Assembly: GCA_002323995.1 (NCBI GenBank)
Contig: DCQY01000041.1
Span: 1 to 6,497, forward strand
Direction of reading: 5' to 3'
Length of the DNA: 6,497 nt
Source: Akkermansiaceae bacterium UBA1506
Lineage (GTDB): Bacteria; Verrucomicrobiota; Verrucomicrobiia; Verrucomicrobiales; DEV007
Shown: positions 1-5,924 of the stretch, piece by piece
Position numbering within the stretch: position 1 is the first letter of the stretch
Layout: every line of letters begins with the position of its first letter
Notes under the pieces: generated by a model
The model's input: only the letters and a program-made list of their open reading frames with translations
What the model was told of the DNA's origin: nothing
Database searches by the model: none
Made by a program: the position numbers and the translations under genes

Positions 1-983
1 GCGATCACATCGAAGCTGAAATGGGTGGGCTCCTCCAGAAACACCTCGACTTCATAGATCTTAGGTTCGTCTTCGGGTGCGGTAATATCGAATTGAATCG
101 TGTCTTCGAGTGCGTTTGACGAAGTCTTCTTCCCGATTCGCAAAGTGGGAAACCGACCTCCGGGTGGACGCGCCCCACTGGCCTGGAGACGCATTCGGTA
201 AAGACCGCTCTGTGGCGTGACATCCTTCCCGAACCAGTCCGGCGCGAAGGCGCGACCGAACTCTTCCTGGGGCTGCGGCATGTTAGGGAGCATCAGGTAT
301 CGCAGCGGTCGCTTGATACCGAATCGTTCTAACGCTTCCTGTTCCAGCACTTTCTCCCCGCCACTATAACGCTTGGTGTAACGTAGATCGATCGCCGTTT
401 TGCGGACCTTATGAGTCTCGACCGGCGTGGTGGGGAAAGCGCGGTCGAGCACGATGTTCGCCGCGCGGTAATAGCGATTCATGTGCGACGCCGAGAGGGA
501 AAGCTGCGCCCCGATGCGCTCGTAACCATGCCAAAGCGTGTCCTCGTTCAGCTCTCCCGGTCTAGCCGGATCGTAACGCACGCCGAGTAGATCGTAGACT
601 GTATTTTGATATTCCTTTCGACTAAGCCGATAGTGCGCCACCGGCGGCCGAGTAGCCATGCGGGCTGCTTTTCCTAGTTTTAGATTAGAATCCAGTTCAG
701 AGATAAAAGCCGTTATTTCGGCCTGAGAAGGCTGAGGCTCATCCTCAGGAGGCATCTCGCCGGAGTTGATTCGATCAATGACCTCCGCCCACAGATGACT
801 GTCGTCACCGAGCTTGAAATCCCGGGAAAGCTCATCGACGCGCAGGTCGCCCTTTTCCTTATCCGGGCCGTGGCAGCTGACGCAGTGCGTCTCGAGAAAG
901 GCCTCGAAGGGTTCGTCGGCCGAAGCCACAGTCAGGGCTACCGCGCAAAGCGGGAAGACGAGAAAAGTATTCCTGAGGGTCAT
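1..983 (-). CDS. Exported cytochrome c protein of the PSCyt1/DUF1587/DUF1592 type, 3' end outside window
   Basis: An uninterrupted frame of 327 codons runs from ATG at 983 to the left edge, so the C-terminal part is missing. Residues 1-22 form a signal peptide ending in ASA before DE. Residues 34-38 are CVSCH, a CxxCH heme c attachment site. MPPE at 77-80 gives a plausible methionine heme ligand, as in planctomycete-type cytochrome domains (PSCyt1). Residues 119-135 (RLSRKEYQNTVYDLLGV) match the start of the DUF1587 domain. Residues about 258-327 look like a beta-rich segment (GLYRMRLQASGARPPGGRFP), which in this family precedes DUF1595/1592/1588/1585. Known family members are long exported proteins of Planctomycetota and Verrucomicrobiota; their reaction is not established, though redox chemistry is implied by the heme. 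No strong Shine-Dalgarno precedes the ATG. The gene lies 168 nt downstream of the response regulator on the same strand. Family confidence is high; function is unknown. Confidence 0.9.
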   Translation of the reverse strand, partial: MTLRNTFLVFPLCAVALTVASADEPFEAFLETHCVSCHGPDKEKGDLRVDELSRDFKLGDDSHLWAEVIDRINSGEMPPEDEPQPSQAEITAFISELDSNLKLGKAARMATRPPVAHYRLSRKEYQNTVYDLLGVRYDPARPGELNEDTLWHGYERIGAQLSLSASHMNRYYRAANIVLDRAFPTTPVETHKVRKTAIDLRYTKRYSGGEKVLEQEALERFGIKRPLRYLMLPNMPQPQEEFGRAFAPDWFGKDVTPQSGLYRMRLQASGARPPGGRFPTLRIGKKTSSNALEDTIQFDITAPEDEPKIYEVEVFLEEPTHFSFDVI

Positions 984-1012
984 TATTGAATGGAGTCAAT
1001 TTTGAATAGGGG

Positions 1013-1044
1013 GCGGTGTCCTCATGCACCGCAAGAGAGCGGTG
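1013..1044 (-). promoter_or_regulatory. Three alternating GCGGTG/CACCGC segments in the leader of the cytochrome gene
   Basis: GCGGTG occurs at 1013-1018 and 1039-1044, and its exact complement CACCGC lies between them at 1027-1032. The middle segment can pair with either neighbour, forming 6-bp stems with an 8-nt or a 6-nt loop, but not both at once. The block sits 30 nt upstream of the cytochrome start codon, so if transcribed it would be leader RNA. Mutually exclusive hairpins fit an attenuator or leader switch, but the stems are short and no U-tract follows. The structure is visible; the role is guesswork. Confidence 0.25.
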
Positions 1045-1151
1045 ACTGAACCCTAAGAGACTACAACGGTCTGACAACCCCCGAGGATTCGTGGGCGCAA
1101 TGACGGGCGGTGAATTTTGCCCGATGCAAGAGGCCTCCGCCTCAGGGCACC

Positions 1152-1802
1152 TCAGACTAGCTTCTCCTTGAGTGCTTTGGCGACGGCGCCGCCGCGGCTG
1201 TTGACCTGAAGCTTGCGGTAGATCGAGCGAATATAGTCGTCGGCGGTATGGTAGCTGATTTCGAGGCGGCTAGCGGTCTCCTTAATAGTCAATCCCTCAA
1301 CAAGGAATGAGAGAGTCTCCTTCTCTCGGTCCGTAAGTTGGTAGTCGTTTTTTTGGGATTGGGTGGTCGCGAACCTGTCCAGGACCCGGCGGGCGATTAT
1401 CGGGTTGATCGAGGATCCGCCCGCCACGGTGGATCGGATCGCGGCCGCTATTTCTCTCTGACTGGATGTCTTGAGAAGGTATCCGCATGCACCAGCGCAG
1501 ATCGCATTGAAAATCTTTTCCTCATCTTCGAACACGGTTAGAATGACGACATCGGTATCGGGAGCATGCTCGCGGAACTGAGGAATCCCTTCGATCCCAC
1601 TCATTCCGGGAAGCTCAATGTCGACAAGGAGCAGGTTGGGTGGTGTTTCTTTCTTCATCCCGAGAATCGCATCTTCACAGGATGAGAAAAGGCGTGAGCA
1701 GGTGAGATCCTTCTCTCTTCCCAGAGATCGTTTCAGTCGTTCGCCATAGCTGTGATGATCTTCGATCAACCAGATGTCGATGGTAGGTTTCGATTCATCC
1801 AT
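1152..1802 (-). CDS. NarL/FixJ-family response regulator
   Basis: This is a cytoplasmic two-component response regulator of 216 residues, the usual size for the family. The receiver domain covers about residues 8-125. The acidic pair is E14/D15, the phosphoacceptor is D61 (LLLVDIELPGMSG), the switch threonine is T89 and the conserved lysine is K111 (GYLLK). A LuxR-type helix-turn-helix covers about 155-213, with LTDREKETLSFLVEG and a recognition helix region SYHTADDYIRSIYRKLQV. The frame is open upstream to an ATG at 1871, but I choose ATG at 1802. The protein then begins MDESKPTIDIWLIEDH, as receiver domains normally do, and overlaps the kinase stop by only 8 nt, which suggests translational coupling. 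The cognate kinase is almost certainly the adjacent upstream gene. Target promoters are unknown; the divergent sulfatase promoter is an obvious candidate, but that is inference. Confidence 0.95.
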   Translation of the reverse strand: MDESKPTIDIWLIEDHHSYGERLKRSLGREKDLTCSRLFSSCEDAILGMKKETPPNLLLVDIELPGMSGIEGIPQFREHAPDTDVVILTVFEDEEKIFNAICAGACGYLLKTSSQREIAAAIRSTVAGGSSINPIIARRVLDRFATTQSQKNDYQLTDREKETLSFLVEGLTIKETASRLEISYHTADDYIRSIYRKLQVNSRGGAVAKALKEKLV

Positions 1803-3810
1803 GATAGGGCAATGTGATTCGGAGCTTGGTGCCTTCGCCGGGCTGAGATTCGATCTGAAGTGTGCCGCCATGTCTTTCCGTGCGTCTTCGCATGTTCCCC
1901 AATCCCATGCCGGAGTGGGCGATCGCGGGATCGAAACCGATCCCGTCGTCCCGAATCGTCATCGCGAGGTGAGACGGATTGCGTTCAATAACAATTGTCG
2001 CCTCGGTAGCCTGTGAGTGTCGGGCGAGATTGTGCAAGGCCTCTTTGAAAAGGAGGATAAGATCGCGACGACAGTTGATGGGAAGATCGGAAACCGCTTT
2101 TTTTGATGAAATTTTGACTTCGTATGGGACGCCTCGGAGTTGCCTTGCGGCGATTTCTTCGAGGTGAGTGCCCAGATCTCCGCTGTCATATCCGCCCCGC
2201 TGCAAAAGTCGCAGCATGTCCTGCATGGAGTCGATCGTGGCCCGGGCGGTCGAGCGAATGTCGAGCAGGTCCTCCTTCTGCGCGGAGCCCGAGGCCACAA
2301 GGGCATCGTCAGCTGCGAGAACAATGGATCCGAGACTACTGCCGATATCATCATGCAGATCTTGGGCGATGCGGTCACGCAACCGGATAATCTCAGCCTT
2401 TTGTCGGATGCGCCGGCGGAGCGCGAGTATGGGTAAAAGGGCGAGAAAAAGCCCTGCGATTGTGACTCCGGCCAGGGTGGTCCGCCGCTTCAAGGTGGCG
2501 ACCAGGCGGACTTCCTTTTGATCGAGCCGCTCCAGCGATTCGACGATCTGGCGCCGGCGGTCGAGACCTTTAATCCACGATGCAGAGTCGACAATCTGGT
2601 GACGGCTCGTATATCCATCGATCAAAGCCGCCTTCGACCAGCCCTCTGACTCCAGCGAGTCAAAGGCCCTGACGCTGCCTTTGGTGGCTACATTCCGGCC
2701 GTTCGACCAGACCTCCATCTCTGCCAGAGCAAGATTGTAGAGCCCGTTGGCGTTGTGCAGCGAGGTAGCGACGAGTTTTATGTAGCGTGCTGATCGGCCC
2801 CCGGCCGGAACGCCGACCGGATTGTCGGCGGGATTCACGAGCGATTGTGGCGGCGCGAGCGGTGTCTCCACCCGCAGTGGTACGACATGGGGACTGTCCC
2901 GGGTGGAGTCGGTGGAAAGTTCGAGGTGGGCACGAGTAGGAAATCCGAAACCGGGACGATGGGTAAACTCGGGTGGATGCGCCGGGAAAAGGCGAACCTG
3001 TTCCACCGGAACTTCCTCTCCGAGATCAATCTCCACCCACCGCGGCACGGGCTTGGGCTCATTCCTGAGATTGACCATTTGGCTGTGGTATCCAAGCGAC
3101 GGGCTCTCCATTTTTCCACGGGGGGGACCACACACGCTATGACCGTCGACCAGATTAGCGAATCCCCATCGGGGAACGGCACCCAGGGAACGTCGGCTGC
3201 CGTCAAACTGCCCTCGACCGAGTCCAGCGGCAATATTGACTCCTCCACTGAAGACCATGACTTCGCCCAAAGCGAAGCAGAACTCATTCCCTTCCTGGCG
3301 CAGACGCGTCGCCACGATCCGAACCGAACGCGCGCTGGTCCCATTGCCGTCCACCCACACGGGCAAAGCCCCGGGATTGGGGAAATCTTCGGAAGTATAG
3401 TCTGCAATGATTACGGATTCCGACTCGGGTGATTCCGGTTGCAGTTCCACCCGGAAACGAAGCGGGAATCCATAGCCCGGCATGGAAGTCGCCTCACTCT
3501 CCTGAGCCGGAACCAGCAAAGCGACGCTATCGACCGTTCGTTCCTGGCCGAGATCGATATCGACCCACTCGACGGTGTCTGCCCTCGAGGAGAAGCCGCT
3601 GTGATACCCAAAGCGTTCAGTGTGATGCTGGCGCCAGTTGGGAGCGTCGGGTAGGAGGGCCAGTTCCGACCGAAGCCGATCCTTCTCGGCACGAATTTCC
3701 CGGACTTCCGGGAGGATCCACTCGTGAATGTCCAAGGCGGTTGCCTCGGGCTGGGTGGCGCTGAAAGCCAACACCAAGCACAGGCAATATTTGGCAGCAG
3801 AAGACTTCAT
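1795..3810 (-). CDS. Membrane sensor histidine kinase (HisKA_3 type) with two galactose-binding-like sensor repeats
   Basis: The protein has 671 residues from ATG at 3810; a TTG one codon upstream is a less likely start. A signal peptide at 1-25 is followed by an extracytoplasmic region of about 420 residues and a single membrane helix at about 446-464 (LAGVTIAGLFLALLPILAL). The sensor contains two homologous modules. Module 1 has GYHS 68-71, WVDIDLG 82-88, GYGFP 112-116 and FALGEVMVF 179-187. Module 2 has GYHS 240-243, WVEIDLG 258-264, GFGFP 287-291 and LALAEMEVW 360-368. The pattern resembles F5/8-type (discoidin) galactose-binding folds, which often bind glycans. The cytoplasmic part has the HisKA_3 phosphoacceptor H486 (AQDLHDDIGSSLGSI), N594 of the N box (FKEALHNLARHS), the DxGxG G1 box starting at D621 (RDDGIGFDP), and the G2 box GMGLGNM at 634-640. 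No HAMP or PAS is seen. It overlaps the regulator gene by 8 nt. The kinase call is firm; the ligand is not known. Confidence 0.95.
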   Translation of the reverse strand: MKSSAAKYCLCLVLAFSATQPEATALDIHEWILPEVREIRAEKDRLRSELALLPDAPNWRQHHTERFGYHSGFSSRADTVEWVDIDLGQERTVDSVALLVPAQESEATSMPGYGFPLRFRVELQPESPESESVIIADYTSEDFPNPGALPVWVDGNGTSARSVRIVATRLRQEGNEFCFALGEVMVFSGGVNIAAGLGRGQFDGSRRSLGAVPRWGFANLVDGHSVCGPPRGKMESPSLGYHSQMVNLRNEPKPVPRWVEIDLGEEVPVEQVRLFPAHPPEFTHRPGFGFPTRAHLELSTDSTRDSPHVVPLRVETPLAPPQSLVNPADNPVGVPAGGRSARYIKLVATSLHNANGLYNLALAEMEVWSNGRNVATKGSVRAFDSLESEGWSKAALIDGYTSRHQIVDSASWIKGLDRRRQIVESLERLDQKEVRLVATLKRRTTLAGVTIAGLFLALLPILALRRRIRQKAEIIRLRDRIAQDLHDDIGSSLGSIVLAADDALVASGSAQKEDLLDIRSTARATIDSMQDMLRLLQRGGYDSGDLGTHLEEIAARQLRGVPYEVKISSKKAVSDLPINCRRDLILLFKEALHNLARHSQATEATIVIERNPSHLAMTIRDDGIGFDPAIAHSGMGLGNMRRRTERHGGTLQIESQPGEGTKLRITLPYHG

Positions 3811-4014
3811 CAAGGCACGTCCAAAAGCACAAGGGGCGGCAGGGGTGAACCTATCAATTCTACGGCATCAAACAAGAACTTGAAACTCAGATTGTCGCCA
3901 GAAACAGGATGAAGCGGAACCGGAACGAACTGTGGATCGCTGTCATGCAAATGGCCGGAGGTTGGGCGAGAGGTGCTTAATCGCGATGATCGCAGGCGCA
4001 TGACCTGAAGATTA

Positions 4015-4164
4015 CTGAGGATTCCGGGAGCGATTCACATCCGAAGGTCTTACTCTTACTCCTAATATTACTCATACTCCGAGTAACCCAGGCAGCGCGG
4101 GAGTAAGATTACGATTACGAGTAAGAGTAAGAGCAGCCACCTGAATTAGATTCGGAATCCTCAG
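4015..4164. repeat. 150-bp imperfect palindromic element with hexamer-repeat arms
   Basis: The ends are perfect 12-bp inverted repeats: CTGAGGATTCCG at 4015-4026 and CGGAATCCTCAG at 4153-4164. Inner arms at 4049-4080 and 4100-4131 pair at 27 of 32 positions around a 19-nt loop (4081-4099). The stretch between outer and inner arms is weakly symmetric, sharing ATTCA at the same offset. The right arm reads as phased hexamers from 4101: GAGTAA, GATTAC, GATTAC, GAGTAA, GAGTAA. The complement of the left arm reads GAGTAT, GAGTAA, TATTAG, GAGTAA, GAGTAA. No target-site duplication is evident next to the ends. It could be a MITE or REP/BIME-like mobile palindrome, or a large hairpin in the sulfatase leader or promoter; it ends 65 nt before the sulfatase ATG. 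The structure is certain; its identity is not. Confidence 0.8.
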
Positions 4165-4194
4165 CAAGAAGGAGAGACCCTCTGAAAAAAATCA

Positions 4195-4228
4195 GGCAGG
4201 TCGAAGCTCCTCCGGAAGTCTAACTGTG
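4195..4228 (+). promoter_or_regulatory. Conserved upstream block, copy 1, abutting the first sulfatase start
   Basis: This 34-nt block matches 5847-5880 at 29 positions and ends 1 nt before the sulfatase ATG. The core begins GGCAGGTCGAAGC and continues with CCGGAAGTC, ending in CTGTG. A weaker match, CTCTGAA followed by an A-rich run, lies just upstream in both copies (4180 and 5820), with different spacing. One frame reads QVEAPPEV followed by TAA at 4221-4223. Possible readings are a shared operator or leader element, or the relic of a C-terminal coding end carried along when the sulfatases duplicated. Confidence 0.5.
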
Positions 4229-4229
4229 T

Positions 4230-5636
4230 ATGAGTGCGAACAGGATAAAACTCGGGAGGATCGGAAAGACGTTTCCCTTTTTTCAAATTCTCGTAGTGGG
4301 TTTGATATTCGGGAACAACGTCGACGTTGAAGCCGAACCTTTAAAAGCTTCCAAGCCAAACATCATCGTGATCATGCCCGATGATATTGGCTATGGCGAC
4401 ATCGCCAGCCTCGGCAATCCCGTCGTTCAGACGCCTAATATCGATTCCCTGAAACGGGAGAGCTTGTTGTTCACTCAATATCACGTCAGCCCCCGGTGTT
4501 CTCCGAGTCGGGCAGTTCTCATGGGAGGGCGTCATGAATTCATGAGCGGGGTGACCCATACTCAGCACGGGCGCGAACGCCTGAGCCTGGACACCGTCAC
4601 GCTGCCGCAGGGCCTCAAAAGTGCCGGTTACGCCACCGGGCATTTTGGAAAATGGCACATTGGCAGGGAAGAACCCTATCGCCCCGAGAATCGTGGATTT
4701 GATGAGAGCTATGGCATCGAAGGCGGCGGCACGCCGAAACTCTCTCCGACGATCTATCACAATGGTGTCCGCCAGAAGAAAAGAGACGGTTACGCGACCG
4801 ATCTATTTTTTGAAAAGGCCTTTGACTGGATCGATGAGAAACGAAAAGAAGACGCTCCTTTCTTTGCCTATATCGCCCCGAACGATCCTCACGGTCCCTT
4901 TACCGGGCTCCATAGTGTGCCCGGTGACGACTACAAAAAGTACCTGGGCACGCATCCGGAAGTCACGGAAGACACCGCGAAAGTTTATTGGATGGTCGAG
5001 AATATCGATCGCCATGTCGGCACGCTGCTCAGCAAGCTTGAGGAATGGCAGATCGCGGAGAACACGCTCCTGATCTACATCGGAAGTGACAACGGGAACT
5101 CAACCGGCTGGAGAGTCTACAATGCCGGAATGACAGGGCATAAGGGGCAGCCCTATCAGGGGGGAACGCGGGTTCCGGTCTTTTTCAGGTGGCCGGCAGG
5201 CAAGATTTCTGCCGATGCAGAATGCTCGGCGCTCACCAGCCAGATGGACATGATGCCGACTCTTCTGGAAATTACCGGTGCCCCGTTGACCGATGAGCTC
5301 AAGCAACAGGTCGAGGGGCGCAGTCTGGTTCCCATGCTCAAGAACCCCGAGATCGATTGGGAGGACGATCGGCATTTGGTTCACCACGTGGGTGCCTGGG
5401 AACATGGGCAGGCCGCCCAATCGAAACACGCCAGAGTTGCCATCCAGAACAAACGATTCACCCTGGTGAATAACGAGGAGCTTTACGACCTCAGCGCTGA
5501 CCCTGGCGAAGCGACTAACGTGATCGCTCAATATCCCGAAGTCGTGGATCAACTGCGTAAGGTTTACGATCAATGGTGGATCAGGATTCAGCCGGGCCTG
5601 GTGAACGAGGATGCTTACCAGCCGCGCGCGAAGTAA
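4230..5636 (+). CDS. Exported formylglycine-dependent (S1-type) sulfatase
   Basis: This is a complete alkaline-phosphatase-fold sulfatase of 468 residues, expected to hydrolyse sulfate esters, probably on a carbohydrate, outside the cytoplasm. The N-terminus is basic, with a hydrophobic stretch at about 15-28 and likely cleavage after VEA at 35. The catalytic nucleophile signature CSPSR is at 90-94; C90 would be converted to formylglycine by a maturation enzyme not encoded here. Calcium ligands are D51/D52 (IMPDDIGYGD) and D287/N288 (IGSDNGN). Further active-site motifs are GKWHIG at 140-145, H221 (NDPHGPF) and K305 (GHKGQPYQGGTRVP). The C-terminal domain includes LYDLSADPGEATNV, typical of the family, so nothing is truncated. 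ATG at 4230 is the only start giving the full signal peptide; no good Shine-Dalgarno is seen. A tandem paralogue follows. The substrate cannot be read from the sequence. Confidence 0.96.
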   Translation: MSANRIKLGRIGKTFPFFQILVVGLIFGNNVDVEAEPLKASKPNIIVIMPDDIGYGDIASLGNPVVQTPNIDSLKRESLLFTQYHVSPRCSPSRAVLMGGRHEFMSGVTHTQHGRERLSLDTVTLPQGLKSAGYATGHFGKWHIGREEPYRPENRGFDESYGIEGGGTPKLSPTIYHNGVRQKKRDGYATDLFFEKAFDWIDEKRKEDAPFFAYIAPNDPHGPFTGLHSVPGDDYKKYLGTHPEVTEDTAKVYWMVENIDRHVGTLLSKLEEWQIAENTLLIYIGSDNGNSTGWRVYNAGMTGHKGQPYQGGTRVPVFFRWPAGKISADAECSALTSQMDMMPTLLEITGAPLTDELKQQVEGRSLVPMLKNPEIDWEDDRHLVHHVGAWEHGQAAQSKHARVAIQNKRFTLVNNEELYDLSADPGEATNVIAQYPEVVDQLRKVYDQWWIRIQPGLVNEDAYQPRAK

Positions 5637-5680
5637 GTTTACCGATGCTCGGACTGAAGTCGCGCATCGCTGCCCTGCCC

Positions 5681-5761
5681 ATTCGTGTTAATTTGCCTCC
5701 GGCTATCTCCGCTGCGCTCCGGTTGTGCTCCTTTGTGTCGAGCGAAGCGGATTCGTGTTAA
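5681..5761. repeat. 11-bp direct repeats flanking a hairpin segment
   Basis: ATTCGTGTTAA occurs exactly at 5681-5691 and 5751-5761, a 70-nt period, bracketing 59 nt that contain a strong hairpin. The arrangement resembles a small insertion with duplicated target. The word also resembles the ATTCGTGT-type intergenic repeats I recall from these phyla, in which case the two copies are part of a degenerate repeat array. Confidence 0.5.
5709..5750 (+). terminator. Hairpin downstream of the first sulfatase, possible terminator
   Basis: CCGCTGCGCTC (5709-5719) pairs with GAGCGAAGCGG (5740-5750) at 10 of 11 positions around a 20-nt loop, starting 72 nt after the sulfatase stop. The nearest T-run (TTTTT, 5766-5770) is 15 nt further on, so it is not a classical intrinsic terminator. 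It may instead stabilise mRNA ends or belong to a dispersed repeat. Confidence 0.3.
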
Positions 5762-5775
5762 GGGATTTTTGGAAC

Positions 5776-5815
5776 TCAGATTTTCACGGATGAACACAGA
5801 TGGACACAAATCTGA
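5776..5815. repeat. Small composite repeat: 10-nt tandem units inside an 8-bp inverted repeat
   Basis: GATGAACACA (5789-5798) is followed directly by GATGGACACA (5799-5808), which differs at one base. The pair is enclosed by TCAGATTT (5776-5783) and AAATCTGA (5808-5815), exact inverted repeats. I recall similar ACACAGATGGACACA-type words as common intergenic repeats in several bacterial phyla, but cannot verify this here. Confidence 0.55.
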
Positions 5816-5846
5816 TGGGCTCTGAAGAAATTGCCCAACAAAATGT

Positions 5847-5880
5847 GGCAGGTCGAAGCCCCGCCGGAAGTCCTTCTGTG
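5847..5880 (+). promoter_or_regulatory. Conserved upstream block, copy 2, before the second sulfatase
   Basis: This is the partner of the block at 4195-4228, with 29 of 34 positions identical. Here it ends 44 nt before the sulfatase ATG rather than 1 nt. In the frame ATG TGG CAG starting at 5844 it reads MWQVEAPPEVLL and then TGA (5880-5882). The two differences within the QVEAPPEV part are both silent (GCT/GCC and CCT/CCG). That hints at former coding sequence as much as at a protein-binding site. Confidence 0.5.
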
Positions 5881-5924
5881 ACGCGATGCAATCATCTCAT
5901 CAAATCCGACCCCATTTCACGCAC

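Larger units (their letters stand above)
3811..4229. other. Divergent intergenic region between kinase and first sulfatase
   Basis: This 419-nt spacer must hold the promoters of two divergent transcripts, but I see no convincing -35/-10 pair on either strand. Its right half holds a 150-bp palindromic element and a 34-nt block shared with the second sulfatase; both are listed separately. The left half, 3811-4014, carries no clear gene. One minus-strand frame of 63 codons (4001-3810) is open, and its TGA overlaps the kinase ATG as TGATG. I do not recognise its product and treat it only as a possibility. Confidence 0.6.

Noticed and set aside
1104..1143. Two 5-bp stems (CGGGC/GCCCG at 1104-1123 and GAGGC/GCCTC at 1130-1143) as a terminator after the regulator
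   Set aside because: The stems are short and neither is followed by a T-run on the minus strand, so I cannot support an intrinsic terminator.
1803..1871. Upstream ATG at 1871 as start of the response regulator
   Set aside because: It would add 23 residues with no family counterpart and a 77-nt overlap with the kinase. ATG at 1802 gives a normal receiver N-terminus and an 8-nt overlap.
2845..3432. Long plus-strand open frame (195 codons) opposite the kinase
   Set aside because: It lies wholly antisense to the well-supported kinase gene, shows no recognisable domain, and is explained as a shadow of the kinase's GC-biased codons.
4049..4133. CRISPR-like array from the repeated GAGTAA units
   Set aside because: The units are 6 nt, contiguous and arranged as an inverted palindrome, with no spacers and no cas genes nearby.
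4341..4760. 139-codon minus-strand frame inside the first sulfatase
   Set aside because: It is antisense to a complete gene with all catalytic motifs intact, and a matching antisense frame recurs in the paralogue, as expected from shared coding sequence.
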